NCBI RefSeq assembly: GCF_025449215.1
Contig: NZ_CP104900.1
Location: 496,001 to 560,000 of the forward strand
Source: Shewanella seohaensis
GTDB lineage: Bacteria; Pseudomonadota; Gammaproteobacteria; Enterobacterales; Shewanellaceae
Direction: 5' to 3'
DNA: 64,000 bases
Positions 1-9,597 of this stretch are shown one piece after another. A model generated the notes under the pieces. The model made no database searches, was not told the DNA's origin, and saw only the letters and a list, made by a program, of their open reading frames with translations. The number at the start of each line of letters is the position of its first letter. Within the stretch, counting starts at the first letter, position 1. A program made the translations under genes and the position numbers.

Positions 1-1026
1 ACCAGATCTATCGTTTTCCCACTATGTTCAACTACAGCATCAATTGTTGTAGTTTCATAACCTACACTAGCTAACAGCGATGAAAATGGCAAATCACAAA
101 TCTCACCTTGCTGTATATGGTGGCGAGTGTTGACTTCTTCAAGGTGAAACGCCGTCATACTTACCAGCTCTTCCACTATATCGGCCGCACTCTCCACAAG
201 TTTTGCCCCATCCCGTAATAAATCATGGCAGCCTTGATGAAAGCCGCCGAGAATCGAGCCCGGAACCGCAAAGACCTCACGCCCCTGCTCCATGGCCAAC
301 CTAGCGGTGATGAGCGAACCACTCTTACGGCAAGCCTCTACCACCAGCGTACCTAAAGAAAGACCGCTAATAATGCGGTTTCGTTTCGGGAAATTGCCCG
401 CAAAAGGCCCGATATCCGGCCAAAACTCGCTTATTATACAGCCTTGGTGCTGAATATCCTCATAAAGCTGCTTATGTCGACGCGGATAAATAATATCAAT
501 CCCGGTTCCGAGCACCGCAAGCGTTCTGCCTCCGTGGTCAACACAGGCTATATGGGCCGCACCATCAATCCCCATCGCCATGCCACTGCAGATACTAAAT
601 CCTAGCGCGGACATCTCTCGAGCTAACTGATAAGCAACCTGTAATCCACCGGGAGACGCATTACGGCTCCCCACTATCGCAAGCGATGGGAACAACAGCG
701 CCTCAACACATCCTTTGATAAATAAGACGCTTGGAGGATCGGGTAACTGTTTGAGTAATGGAGGATAAAGGGGATCGGTAAAACAAACGAGGTGGTGTAG
801 TTCAGACTGCTGTTGCCATTCGAGGGCGACATCGACCCTTTGATAATCAATGACTAAGCTATGGAGTAGATTGTCAGACAAAGGGAGCGAGTGTCTCTCA
901 TGCTCCAATCTTTGCCTGAGGTCGTCCACATCCATGTGCGTTAATAATTGTTGTGTCCGAGCGGGTCCTAGCCCAGATACCGCATTAACAATTAACCAAT
1001 CGACCAAATGTTCAGGGATTATTCAC
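1..1026 (-). CDS. dprA: DNA processing protein DprA/Smf (partial, apparent frameshift at start)
   Basis: DprA loads RecA on incoming single-stranded DNA in natural transformation; in non-competent bacteria its role is less clear. Reading the minus strand from about position 1020 to the window edge gives one open frame with the Rossmann-like DprA core, including the segments AIVGSRNAS, FSICSGMAMGIDGAAH, GTGIDIIYPRRH and FPKRNRIISGLS. The C-terminal end lies outside the window. The likely start is a GTG at 1026 that overlaps the lysM stop by 8 bases, but the GTG frame hits TGA after four codons; removing one base from the run at 1015-1017 gives MNNPEHLVDW and joins the main frame. A TTG at 1007 is the other possible start. 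Identity is secure, start is not. Confidence 0.88.
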
Positions 1027-2143
1027 CTCTAAAGGCTAAGGAGTCTGGCGCAATTAATTTATCGTCGACACGTACAGAACGTTCAGTCGAGACAATCAAA
1101 CCTAAGCTCGCTTTATCAAACACTTTAAAGACTAAGAGTTTGCCATGGTAAATATCGGGCATCTTGATGGCGCGATCTGACGACAGTGACGCCACCACAT
1201 TGTCATAGGCGGTGCGCTCGGCTGCGGGTACGGGTTGACCATCGTTATTAATCACAATTTCTTCGCCATCGCGGTAAATGGAGAACACTTCACCCGGCTC
1301 AACACCATCCTGTGTGCCTTTATCTAAGTACACCACATTGAGCTTACCCGCCTCGCGCATGGTGGATTCAATCGCTAGTACGGTCGCCGGCGTCTTAAGC
1401 TCGGCAGGTTTTGGCGTAAAATAGGCTGACATCAAGGCTTCGTCTTCCATAGGTAGCACCCTAAAACCCGCCTTGGTTTCACGGTAGTTACTGAGGATTT
1501 TAACCTTAGACACTTTGCCTGATTCAATCACTTGGCCGGTAGACGCCAGAATCGCTTCTTGTCCTAAGGCTTCGCCCGTTTGTTTGTTGAAGAAGTCACG
1601 ACCGCGTTCATACATACCCAGCTTTTGGTTTAAAGGCAGTTCGCTATCGATATAAATCACATCACCAACCACATGGTGACGTGAAGGACTCTCACCCGCG
1701 AGCACCATAGGTTGCTGTGCAAACCAGTCGGCATCGACCACACGGTTTTGCACCAGATAGTTTTGGATTAACGCTAAATCAACCGCAGGCACCGCATTAC
1801 TCTTAGCAATCACGCGTCCCTCAGGGGTTTTGCGAATATGGGGTTTTCCCTCGTTAGCGCCATTACGCACTAATCGGGGTTGACCATCGATAAAGACTAA
1901 AGTGAGCTGATCGCCGGGATAAATTAAATGAGGGTTAGCAATCTGGGGGTTAACATCCCATAAACGTGGCCACTTCCAAGGGTCATTTAAAAAGGTTGCC
2001 GAGATATCCCAAAGGGTATCGCCCTTCTTTACCACATATGACTCGGGATGCCCTGCTTTCAGCGTGAGAGTATCAGCGGAAACCAACGTGCAATTAAATG
2101 TCATTAACGCAAGTAAAATTAGCCGTTTCATGGTGCGGTCCAT
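1019..2143 (-). CDS. LysM-domain secreted peptidoglycan-binding protein
   Basis: Predicted periplasmic or cell-wall protein of 374 residues. It opens with a signal peptide (KRLILLALMTFNCTLVSA) and is followed by one LysM domain at about residues 38-85 (SYVVKKGDTLWDISATFLND, then NPQIANPHLIYPGDQL), which binds N-acetylglucosamine-containing glycans. The remaining 280 residues have no domain I can name. ATG at 2143 has an AAGAG ribosome site upstream; ATG at 2131 is a possible alternative with a cleaner signal peptide. It sits divergent to def and just upstream of dprA, an arrangement common in Shewanella and relatives. Its exact function is unknown; a role in envelope maintenance is inferred only from the LysM domain. 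Confidence 0.85.
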   Translation of the reverse strand: MDRTMKRLILLALMTFNCTLVSADTLTLKAGHPESYVVKKGDTLWDISATFLNDPWKWPRLWDVNPQIANPHLIYPGDQLTLVFIDGQPRLVRNGANEGKPHIRKTPEGRVIAKSNAVPAVDLALIQNYLVQNRVVDADWFAQQPMVLAGESPSRHHVVGDVIYIDSELPLNQKLGMYERGRDFFNKQTGEALGQEAILASTGQVIESGKVSKVKILSNYRETKAGFRVLPMEDEALMSAYFTPKPAELKTPATVLAIESTMREAGKLNVVYLDKGTQDGVEPGEVFSIYRDGEEIVINNDGQPVPAAERTAYDNVVASLSSDRAIKMPDIYHGKLLVFKVFDKASLGLIVSTERSVRVDDKLIAPDSLAFRGE

Positions 2144-2268
2144 GTTGTTTAGCTCTTAAATCGAGCTTTTACTGTTATTGATAGGCACTAAAGATTAAAA
2201 TTAGCCCATTAGCCTCAGTCAGTATAACCAACTGATTGAGATTTGACAGACTTGTTAAGAGTTTAAGT

Positions 2269-2775
2269 ATGGCACTATTAAAAGTTTTACGCTTTCCCGA
2301 TGAAAGATTGCGAACTCAAGCGACCCCGGTCACAGAGTTTACTGCTGAGTTGCAAACGCAAATCGATGATATGTTCGAGACCATGTACCAAGAAAAAGGC
2401 ATTGGTCTGGCAGCAACCCAGGTCGACTATCATAAACAACTGATCGTGATGGATTTACAAGACGAGGTCGATCGTCCTAAAGTCTTTATCAATCCCGAAA
2501 TTATTGCCAGTAGCGGTGATTTCTGTAACGAAGAGGGTTGTCTGTCGGTCCCCGGTATCTATGCCAAGGTCGACCGCGCCGAGTTTGTTACCGTCAAGGC
2601 ACTGGATAGACACGGTAATGAATTCACCGTTGAAGCCGATGAGCTTTTTGCTATTTGTATTCAGCATGAAATGGATCACCTGAAAGGTAAGTTATTTGTC
2701 GATTACCTGTCGCCATTGAAGCGCCAACGGATCAAACAGAAACTTGAAAAAGCGGCCAGACAGGACGCAAAATAA
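2269..2775 (+). CDS. def: Peptide deformylase
   Basis: Removes the formyl group from the N-terminal methionine of new proteins; an iron-dependent metalloenzyme acting at the ribosome exit. The three family motifs are present: GIGLAATQV (motif 1), EGCLSVP (motif 2, metal-ligand Cys) and QHEMDHLKG (motif 3, HExxH). The product is 168 residues, the usual length. I chose ATG at 2269 ([11 protein letters not shown]) over the upstream in-frame ATG at 2236 because AAGAG lies just before it and because family members start at this point. First gene of a def-fmt-rsmB-trkA-trkH run; fmt follows after 15 bases, so the formylating and deformylating enzymes are co-transcribed. Confidence 0.97.
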   Translation: MALLKVLRFPDERLRTQATPVTEFTAELQTQIDDMFETMYQEKGIGLAATQVDYHKQLIVMDLQDEVDRPKVFINPEIIASSGDFCNEEGCLSVPGIYAKVDRAEFVTVKALDRHGNEFTVEADELFAICIQHEMDHLKGKLFVDYLSPLKRQRIKQKLEKAARQDAK

Positions 2776-2790
2776 GCATTAGGATCAGAT

Positions 2791-3744
2791 TTGAAACCAC
2801 TCAATATCATCTTCGCCGGAACACCGGATTTTGCCGCTCGCCATTTACAGGCGCTGATCAACTCACATCACAATGTGATTGCCGTCTACACTCAGCCGGA
2901 CAGACCCGCAGGGCGCGGTAAAAACTCACCGCCAGCCCAGTTAAAGAGCTCGCAGTCAGCCACGACATTCCGGTTTATCAGCCAGGCTCACTACGTAAAG
3001 AACCCGCGCAGCAAGAACTTGCCGCCCTCAATGCCGATATTATGGTAGTAGTCGCCTACGGATTGATTCTGCCAAAAGTGGTGCTCGACACGCCGCGTTT
3101 AGGCTGTATCAATGTTCACGGTTCTATTCTGCCACGCTGGCGCGGTGCAGCGCCGATTCAACGCGCGTTGTGGGCCGGCGATAAAGAAACTGGCGTGACT
3201 ATCATGCAAATGGATGTCGGCCTAGATACCGGCGACATGCTGCTGAAAACCTACTTGCCGATTGAAGATGATGATACTTCCGCCACCCTTTACGAGAAGT
3301 TAGCTCTGCAAGGGCCAGACGCGCTACTGCAAGCACTCGAAGGTTTAGCCAACGGCACCCTAATGGCTGAAAAACAAGATGAAGCCTTAGCGAACTACGC
3401 CGAAAAACTCAGTAAAGAAGAAGCGAGACTCGATTGGAGCAAATCTGCGACCCAGTTATGGCAAGAAGTCCGCGCCTTCAATCCTTGGCCTGTGAGCTAT
3501 TTTGAGCACCAAGGCAATACCATCAAGGTGTGGCAGACCCAAGTCAGTACCACCAGCAGCAATGCAGCCCCGGCACTATTATCAGCGCCAGTAAAAAGGC
3601 ATTGAAGTCGCCACTGGCGATGGTGTGTTAACTCTACTCAGCATGCAATTACCCGGTAAGAAACCACTCAGCGTGGCCGACATACTCAACGCCCGCGGCG
3701 ACTGGTTTACCCCAAATACTCGTCTAAATAACGAGGCGCAATAA
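2791..3744 (+). CDS. fmt: Methionyl-tRNA formyltransferase (three apparent frameshifts)
   Basis: Formylates initiator Met-tRNA using 10-formyl-tetrahydrofolate. TTG start at 2791 with AGGA upstream gives [15 protein letters not shown], the family N-terminus; later segments [32 protein letters not shown] (catalytic Asn/His region) and VGLDTGDM are typical. The frame breaks in three places: the A run at 2920-2924 needs one more A, the GG near 3571 one more G, and the A run near 3593-3597 one more A. With those three bases restored the protein is 318 residues and ends [15 protein letters not shown], with its stop overlapping the rsmB ATG. As the gene is near-essential and all breaks are in homopolymers, sequence errors are far more likely than inactivation. 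Confidence 0.93.
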
Positions 3745-5033
3745 TGATGAACTTGCGTGCACTGGCGGCCAAAGCCATCTTCGAAGTCTTAGAGAAAGGC
3801 GTGTCACTTTCAGTAGCCCTGCCAGAACAGCAAAAGCATCTTGCCAGTGGTAAAGATAAAGCCCTGCTCGCAGAGCTCTGCTACGGCGTGATGCGCACCT
3901 TGCCGCAGATCGAAAAACGCGTGGCCGAGTGTTTGGCTAAGCCGCTGAAAGGTAAGCAAAGGATCATCCACCAGCTATTAATCGTTGGCTGTTATCAACT
4001 TTACTTCACCCGCATTCCAAGCCACGCCGCCATCTCCGAAACCGCCGAGGCCTGCCGTCAGTTAAAATTTGAGGGCATGGTAAAGGTCGTCAATGGCGTG
4101 CTGCGTAATATTCAGCGCCAATTAACGCCGCTGAGCACTGAGTCGGAGACCTTAAGCTACAACACGCCGGGCTGGTTAATTAAGCGCTTAAAAGCCGCCT
4201 ATCCCGATAATTGGCAAGAGATTATCCAGCAAAGCCATGAGCGTCCACCCATGTGGTTACGTAACAATCGCCTCTCCCAAAGCCGTGATGAATATCTTGC
4301 CGCCCTGAGTGAGCTAGAGATAGAAGCGAGTGCTGGCCTCAGTGATGATGCCATACTGCTGGCCCATCCTAAGGATGTGGCGACATTGCCGCGCTTCCAC
4401 GAAGGTGCGGCATCGGTACAAGATGGCGCCGCCCAATGGGCCGCGACCTTACTGGCTCCGCAAGCCAACGAACTGATCCTCGATGCCTGCGCGGCACCGG
4501 GCGGCAAAAGCTGCCATTTACTCGAACTTGAACCCAGCATCCAACTGGTCGCCGTCGATTTCGATGCTAAACGTCTCGAGCGCGTGCAACAGAACCTTGA
4601 CCGTTTATCATTAAAAGCGGAAGTTATTCATGGCGATGCGGCCAACATCGACTCATGGTGGCAGGGCGAACAGTTTGATCGTATCTTACTCGACGCGCCT
4701 TGCTCGGCGACGGGCGTAATCCGCCGTCATCCCGATATCAAGTGGTTACGCAAAAACCATGACATCGAAGAACTGGCTGAGCTGCAAAGACAAATTCTCG
4801 ATCACTGCTGGAAGTGGCTCAAACCCGGTGGCACACTCCTGTATGCAACTTGCTCTATTTTGCCGCAGGAAAATCGAGACCAAATTAGTGCATTTTTAGC
4901 CAGAACCGCAGATGCTAAGCTAGACACACTTGCCCAGCAGGCTTCAAGCCAAGATATTGGTTGGCAAATCACGCCGGGACAACACAACATGGATGGGTTT
5001 TATTACGCCCGTTTATTGAAAGCGACCCATTAG
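3744..5033 (+). CDS. rsmB: 16S rRNA (cytosine-967-C5)-methyltransferase
   Basis: Methylates C967 of 16S rRNA with S-adenosylmethionine. 429 residues, normal length. Residues 1-140 form the NusB-like RNA-binding domain; the methyltransferase domain follows with DACAAPGGKSCHLLEL (SAM-binding motif I), LLDAPCSATGVIRRHPDIKW (motif IV, Pro-Cys) and LLYATCSILPQEN (motif VI, Thr-Cys, the catalytic Cys). The first ATG overlaps the fmt stop (TAATG); a second ATG follows directly. Translationally coupled to fmt and followed 15 bases later by trkA. Confidence 0.97.
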   Translation: MMNLRALAAKAIFEVLEKGVSLSVALPEQQKHLASGKDKALLAELCYGVMRTLPQIEKRVAECLAKPLKGKQRIIHQLLIVGCYQLYFTRIPSHAAISETAEACRQLKFEGMVKVVNGVLRNIQRQLTPLSTESETLSYNTPGWLIKRLKAAYPDNWQEIIQQSHERPPMWLRNNRLSQSRDEYLAALSELEIEASAGLSDDAILLAHPKDVATLPRFHEGAASVQDGAAQWAATLLAPQANELILDACAAPGGKSCHLLELEPSIQLVAVDFDAKRLERVQQNLDRLSLKAEVIHGDAANIDSWWQGEQFDRILLDAPCSATGVIRRHPDIKWLRKNHDIEELAELQRQILDHCWKWLKPGGTLLYATCSILPQENRDQISAFLARTADAKLDTLAQQASSQDIGWQITPGQHNMDGFYYARLLKATH

Positions 5034-5048
5034 GAAGTAAGCAAGGCC

Positions 5049-6458
5049 ATGAAAATTATCATATTAGGTGCGGGTCAAGTCGGGGGAACCTTGGCCGAAA
5101 ATTTGGTGGGTGAAAACAACGATATCACCATAGTCGATAGCGACAAATCCAGATTACGCGCCCTGCAGGATAAATATGACCTTCGCGTCGTGGCGGGCCA
5201 CGGTGCCCACCCCGATGTACTGAAAGAGGCTGGCGCCGAAGATGCCGACATGCTGATTGCAGTGACGAACAGCGATGAATGCAACATGGTTGCCTGCCAG
5301 ATGGCCTACAGCCTATTTGGTACACCGACTAAAATCGCCCGTATTCGTTCCGAACCTTATCTGGCGATGCGCGATAAATTATTTATCGACAGTGAAACCA
5401 AAAATAGTGAGGGGCGCCCTCGCGGTGGTTTTGTGATCGATGAACTTATCGCACCTGAGCAGTTAGTGACCGCTTACATTCAACGTTTGGTTGAATATCC
5501 CGGTGCGCTGCAAGTGCTCGAATTTGCCGAAGGCCGTTTAAGTTTAGTTGCGGTTCGCGCCTATTACGGCGGCCCTTTAGTCGGTAATGCCTTGGCCGCG
5601 CTTCGCGAGCATATGCCAAATATTGATACCCGGGTGGCGGCGATTTTCCGCCAAGGTCGCCCTATCATGCCCCGCGGTACGACTATTATCGAAGCCGATG
5701 ACGAAGTGTTTTTCGTGGCCGACAGTCGCCATATCCGCGCGGTGATGAGTGAGATGCAAAAGCTGGATAACTCCTACCGCAATATCATGATTGCTGGCGG
5801 TGGTAACATCGGCTTAGGCCTCGCTAAACGCCTCGAACGCACCCACTCAGTCAAGCTGATTGAGCATAAGTTTGAACGCGCCGAAACGCTCTCTGAACAG
5901 CTTGAAAACACTACAGTATTTTGTGGTGACGCCTCAGATCAAGAGTTGCTGCTCGAAGAACATATCGACCAAACTGACGTGTTTATTGCCGTCACCAACG
6001 ACGATGAAGCCAACATCATGTCCGCCCTACTCGCTAAACGCATGGGGGCGAAAAAGGTGATGGTGCTGATCCAGCGCGAAGCCTATGTAGATATTGTGCA
6101 GGAAGCGAATATCGATATCGCGATTTCACCCCAGCAGGCGACGATTTCAGCCTTACTGACCCACATCCGCCAAGGCGATATCTGTAACGTGTATTCCTTA
6201 CGCCGCGGCGCCGCCGAAGCGATTGAAGCCATTGCCCATGGCGACTCCAGCACCTCCAAGGTTGTTGGCAAGGCGATTGGCGATATCAAGCTGCCGCCGG
6301 GAACCACCATTGGCGCCATAGTGCGTAACGAAGAAGTGCTGATGGCCCACGACAAGACAGTGATAGAACAAGGGGATCACGTGATTCTGTTCCTCGTGAA
6401 CAAAAAGTTTGTCGGCGAAGTCGAGAAACTGTTCCAACCTAGCGCCTTCTTCTTCTAA
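5049..6458 (+). CDS. trkA: Trk potassium transporter peripheral subunit TrkA
   Basis: Cytoplasmic NAD(H)-binding regulatory ring protein of the Trk potassium uptake system; gates the TrkH channel. 469 residues in two RCK repeats, each with a Rossmann glycine motif: [19 protein letters not shown] at residue 1 and [18 protein letters not shown] near residue 246, each followed by an RCK_C segment. Intact. Lies 15 bases after rsmB and 11 bases before trkH, so the regulatory and membrane subunits are co-transcribed here. Confidence 0.97.
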   Translation: MKIIILGAGQVGGTLAENLVGENNDITIVDSDKSRLRALQDKYDLRVVAGHGAHPDVLKEAGAEDADMLIAVTNSDECNMVACQMAYSLFGTPTKIARIRSEPYLAMRDKLFIDSETKNSEGRPRGGFVIDELIAPEQLVTAYIQRLVEYPGALQVLEFAEGRLSLVAVRAYYGGPLVGNALAALREHMPNIDTRVAAIFRQGRPIMPRGTTIIEADDEVFFVADSRHIRAVMSEMQKLDNSYRNIMIAGGGNIGLGLAKRLERTHSVKLIEHKFERAETLSEQLENTTVFCGDASDQELLLEEHIDQTDVFIAVTNDDEANIMSALLAKRMGAKKVMVLIQREAYVDIVQEANIDIAISPQQATISALLTHIRQGDICNVYSLRRGAAEAIEAIAHGDSSTSKVVGKAIGDIKLPPGTTIGAIVRNEEVLMAHDKTVIEQGDHVILFLVNKKFVGEVEKLFQPSAFFF

Positions 6459-6469
6459 GTCATCATCTT

Positions 6470-7911
6470 ATGCTGAACTTTAGACCGCTATTGTTTATTT
6501 TGGGGCTGTTTCTGTCGATGTTAACAGCCTTTATGTTAGCGCCCCTGCTCCTTGCCGTGTTCAACGGTGAGGAAACCGTGGGCGCTTTCATGCTGTCGGC
6601 TTTAGTCACTGGGATTTGCGCCAGCCTCTGTTTGCATAACGGCCAGAGCAAAACCATTAACCTCAATATTCGCGATATGTTTCTGCTCACCAGCCTCACT
6701 TGGCTGATCGTGAGCCTGTTTGCCGCAATGCCTTTTACCTTGTACCACGGCATTGGCTATACAGACGCCTTCTTCGAGACCATGTCCGGCATTACCACTA
6801 CAGGTTCAACCGTGCTCTCGGGCTTAGATACTATGGACCACAGTATCTTAATCTGGCGCTCGTTGTTGCAATGGCTAGGCGGTATTGGCTTTATCGTGAT
6901 GGCGGTAGCGATTCTGCCCTTCTTAAACGTCGGTGGTATGCGGCTGTTCCGCACCGAGTCATCGGATTGAGCGATAAGGCGGTGCCGCGCACCCAAAGCA
7001 TGGCTAAGCATCTATTTTTTATCTATATCTTGCTGACCGTGATGTGCTGCGTTGCCTACCATCTTGCAGGCATGACTTGGTTTCAAGCCATTAACCATGC
7101 GATGACCACACTGTCGACGGGCGGCTATTCGACCTCAGATAACTCGATGGCGGCGTTTTCGAATTCGGCCCATTGGGTTGGCGTTGTGTTTATGGCGGCG
7201 GGTGGCTTACCCCTGCTGATGTTTGTGCAGATGATCCAGCAGCGAGACTTTACCGTCTGGAACGATGCTCAAGTCAAAGGCTTCTTGTTTTTCCTCACTT
7301 TTGTGTCTTGTTTTATTGGCTTCTGGCTGTGGCAAACGCGGGATATCGCCCTTATCGACGCGCTGCGCCTCTCAAGCTTTAACGTGGTTTCCGTGGTCAC
7401 CACCACAGGTTATGGTTTAACCGACTACGGCGCCTGGGGCGCGTTTGCGAATATCGCGTTTTTATTCTTAATGTTTGTCGGCAGCTGCTCGGGCTCCACC
7501 TCTGGCGGGATTAAAATCTTCCGCTTCCAAATTGCCGGCGCCATTATGCGCGAGCAGTTAAAGCAGCAATGCCATCCCAATGGCATCTTCCGGGAGCGCT
7601 ATAACAACCGTCTGATCAGTGAAGATATTGTGCGCTCACTGATCACCTTTGTGCTGCTGTTTATGTTTGTGATTGTTGGACTTTCGGTGATTCTGGTGCT
7701 GACGGGGCTAGACCCTATGACCAGCTTTACCGGCGCAATAACCGCAGTCACCAACGTTGGCCCAGGGCTTGGCCCCATCATTGGTCCTGCGGGTAACTTC
7801 TCGACGCTGCCCGATTTGGCTAAATGGGCGCTTTCTTTGGGTATGTTGCTCGGCCGTTTAGAGATTTTAACCGTGGCTGTACTGTTCCATCCCAGTTTTT
7901 GGAAATACTAG
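6470..7911 (+). CDS. trkH: Trk potassium transporter membrane subunit TrkH, copy 1 (apparent frameshift)
   Basis: Integral inner-membrane potassium channel subunit. Selectivity-filter-type segments are visible (TTTGSTVLSGLD, STGGYSTSDNS, TTTGYGLTDYGAW, TNVGPGLGPI), each in a pore loop between hydrophobic helices. The frame breaks at about 6967: GATTGA would be a stop after FRTESSD, but one extra T (TTT) gives FRTESSDLSDKAVPRTQ and a continuous 480-residue protein, the family length. Likely a sequence error in a T run. It follows trkA directly, so this copy probably works with TrkA in this operon; a second, intact TrkH is at 9598-11055. Confidence 0.93.
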
Positions 7912-7928
7912 TCGTATAGTCAAAAACT

Positions 7929-7955
7929 AAAAATGCGCTCACAGAGCGCATTTTT
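7929..7955. terminator. Bidirectional intrinsic terminator, trkH / hemG-like gene
   Basis: Perfect 11-bp inverted repeat AAAAATGCGCT / AGCGCATTTTT with a 5-base loop, T run on both strands, between convergent genes. It starts 17 bases after the trkH stop and ends 1 base before the stop of the minus-strand gene. Confidence 0.88.
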
Positions 7956-7956
7956 A

Positions 7957-8510
7957 TTAGGCGGGTTCAGCAACCTCGGCCAAGGTTAGCAGATGGTCGG
8001 CATAGACCTTCACATCTTCCCAGTCGGTATAATCGATCACGGCCTTAGGATCCGTTGGACCTTTGGTGATTTTCATAATCAACTGGATCATCAGTCTGTC
8101 GTACCAGGGCCACGAGGGTAATCCACCTTACCGGCGATAATCTTCAAATCGGCGGGAGTCCAAGGTGATAACGCAATGAATTTTTGCAGGTATTTGTTGT
8201 TCTCTGGGATGCGTTTCTCTGGGTTACGCGCCACCACGTTGACGCAGAAGAAACTGTTTGGCAACGCACTTAAAGCCGGGGCATGTTGCTCTATAAACTG
8301 AAATACACTCTTATCGTAGGTGCCATAGAGTACACAAGCCCCTAGCGCCACCAGTTGATAATCGGGCCAGTGAATCTTGGTTGCCGCCGCACTATTAATA
8401 TCCACCAAGTCCACCTTGGCGCCACGCAGCGTGAGTTGTTGCGCAATCGCATTCGCTATCTTGGCCGTATGGCCACCACGGGTAAAATAAAGCACCAGAA
8501 TGCGTGTCAT
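7957..8510 (-). CDS. hemG: HemG-like flavodoxin-fold protein, copy 1 (apparent frameshift)
   Basis: Related to the menaquinone-dependent protoporphyrinogen IX dehydrogenase HemG, which makes protoporphyrin IX at the inner membrane. The N-terminus MTRILVLYFTRGGHTAKIA is a flavodoxin FMN-phosphate loop; VNVVARNPEKRIPENNKYLQ matches the long HemG insertion. The frame breaks near 8112 (CGTGG on the minus strand): one added T gives KVDYPRWPWYDRLMIQLIMKI and then ITKGPTDPKAVIDYTDW, as in the second HemG of this window, ending at 7957 (184 residues). It is divergent from the ArsR gene at 8709. It may be a diverged paralogue with a different electron-transfer role; function is inferred from family only. 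Confidence 0.8.
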
Positions 8511-8668
8511 GGGGTATTCCCGTTCAGTTAAAGTATGTCACCATTGTGGCAATCATTGGTTAAATAAACCCCTGATAGGATCACAAATCAGCGTTGTCTC
8601 ATATTCTGAAATGCAAAAATTGAGATCTGAATTGCCGAGCAGTATGATTGCGTATAGAAATATGTTCA

Positions 8669-8684
8669 ATTAGAATTATCTAAT
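8669..8684. promoter_or_regulatory. Candidate ArsR/YgaV-type operator
   Basis: Perfect inverted repeat ATTAGAATTATCTAAT (6-bp arms, 4-base centre), 25 bases before the ArsR ATG and in the control region shared with the divergent hemG-like gene. Size and AT-richness suit a winged-helix ArsR dimer. Operator assignment is inference; no -35/-10 pair is obvious. Confidence 0.5.
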
Positions 8685-8708
8685 CAAAAGCGATAAAGTG
8701 AGTACCTT

Positions 8709-9017
8709 ATGCAAAATGATATTGATGTAAATGCAATGGTAACTAATGCGGAAAGTGCGGCTAAATGGCTCAAAGCCATAGCGAATCCTTATCGCTTAAT
8801 GATTTTGTGCCTATTGCTGGATAAAGAGCTGAGCGTAACCGAGCTGAATGCAACTGTGCCCTTGAGCCAGTCGGCGCTATCACAGCATTTGGCGGTGTTG
8901 CGGGCCGAAGACTTAGTAGATACCCGTAAGAGCTCGCAGATTGTGTATTACAAGCTTAAGAATGAGCAAGTCACCCAAGTGATTTCGATTCTCCACAGCC
9001 GTTACTGCGCCGTATAA
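8709..9017 (+). CDS. ArsR-family repressor of the YgaV/BigR (thiol-sensing) type
   Basis: Winged-helix regulator of 102 residues. The recognition-helix region LSQSALSQHLAVLRAEDLV and the wing IVYYKLKNE are typical of ArsR proteins. It lacks the ELCVCDL metal-binding motif of ArsR itself but has exactly two cysteines, Cys34 (LMILCLLL) and Cys100 (SRYCAV), in the places used by E. coli YgaV and by BigR/SqrR to sense reactive sulfur or thiol oxidation through a disulfide or polysulfide bond. It sits between two hemG-like genes and two trkH genes, with a palindrome 25 bases upstream. A sulfide or redox sensor acting on itself and perhaps the divergent flavodoxin-like gene is inference. Confidence 0.85.
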   Translation: MQNDIDVNAMVTNAESAAKWLKAIANPYRLMILCLLLDKELSVTELNATVPLSQSALSQHLAVLRAEDLVDTRKSSQIVYYKLKNEQVTQVISILHSRYCAV

Positions 9018-9036
9018 ATAATGTCAGGCGGTAACA

Positions 9037-9066
9037 ATAAAGCCCTAGCAAAAACTAGGGCTTTAT
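9037..9066. terminator. Bidirectional terminator, arsR / hemG
   Basis: 12-bp perfect inverted repeat ATAAAGCCCTAG / CTAGGGCTTTAT with a 6-base loop, between the convergent arsR and hemG genes. Confidence 0.85.
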
Positions 9067-9071
9067 CATTT

Positions 9072-9596
9072 TTACAGCTTGCTAAAGTGTGTCCCAAAGG
9101 CTTCGACTTTACCCCAGTCGGTAAACTCGAAGGTGCCCTTCAGATCGGTCGGTCCCTTTGTCATCCACATGATGAAACGGATCATAGTGCGGTCGAATAA
9201 GCCGTATTTAGGGTAATCAATCTTGCCCGCAAACACCGCCAATTGTTGTGGCTGCCACAGGGATAATTTGAGGAACTTTTGCATGTAAGGATTGGTTTCT
9301 GGCGTGTTCTTTAATGGCTTGCGCGCCACCACATTCACGGTAAAGAAGCCGTTGATTTTACTGTCCAGCACAGCATGATTGCGATTCACAAACTGGTAAA
9401 GATCGGGCCTATGTTTGCCATAACGAATGCTCGCACCAATCAACACTTTATCGAAATCAGCAAGGCTTAAGGCTTCGGCTTGTTCTAAGGTCACTAAAGA
9501 CACCTGCTCACCCGCTTGTTCGGCAAGCGTTTTGATTTTGCGGCAGATTTCCAGTGTTTGGCCATCAATTGTCGAATAGATGATTAGTGTCTGCAT
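9072..9596 (-). CDS. hemG: Menaquinone-dependent protoporphyrinogen IX dehydrogenase
   Basis: Oxidises protoporphyrinogen IX to protoporphyrin IX, passing electrons to the quinone pool; penultimate step of haem synthesis. 174 residues, flavodoxin fold: MQTLIIYSTIDGQTLEIC (FMN phosphate loop), IGASIRYGKHRPDLYQFV, the HemG-specific insertion VNVVARKPLKNTPETNPYM, and MTKGPTDLKGTFEFTDW near the end. This is the closer match to E. coli HemG of the two copies and keeps the E. coli trkH-hemG linkage: its ATG lies 1 base beyond the trkH stop. Intact. Confidence 0.93.
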   Translation of the reverse strand: MQTLIIYSTIDGQTLEICRKIKTLAEQAGEQVSLVTLEQAEALSLADFDKVLIGASIRYGKHRPDLYQFVNRNHAVLDSKINGFFTVNVVARKPLKNTPETNPYMQKFLKLSLWQPQQLAVFAGKIDYPKYGLFDRTMIRFIMWMTKGPTDLKGTFEFTDWGKVEAFGTHFSKL

Positions 9597-9597
9597 G

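Noticed and set aside
6370..6390. ATCACGTGAT in trkA as a parS
   Set aside because: Shares only the CACGTG centre; the outer TGTT/AACA arms are missing.
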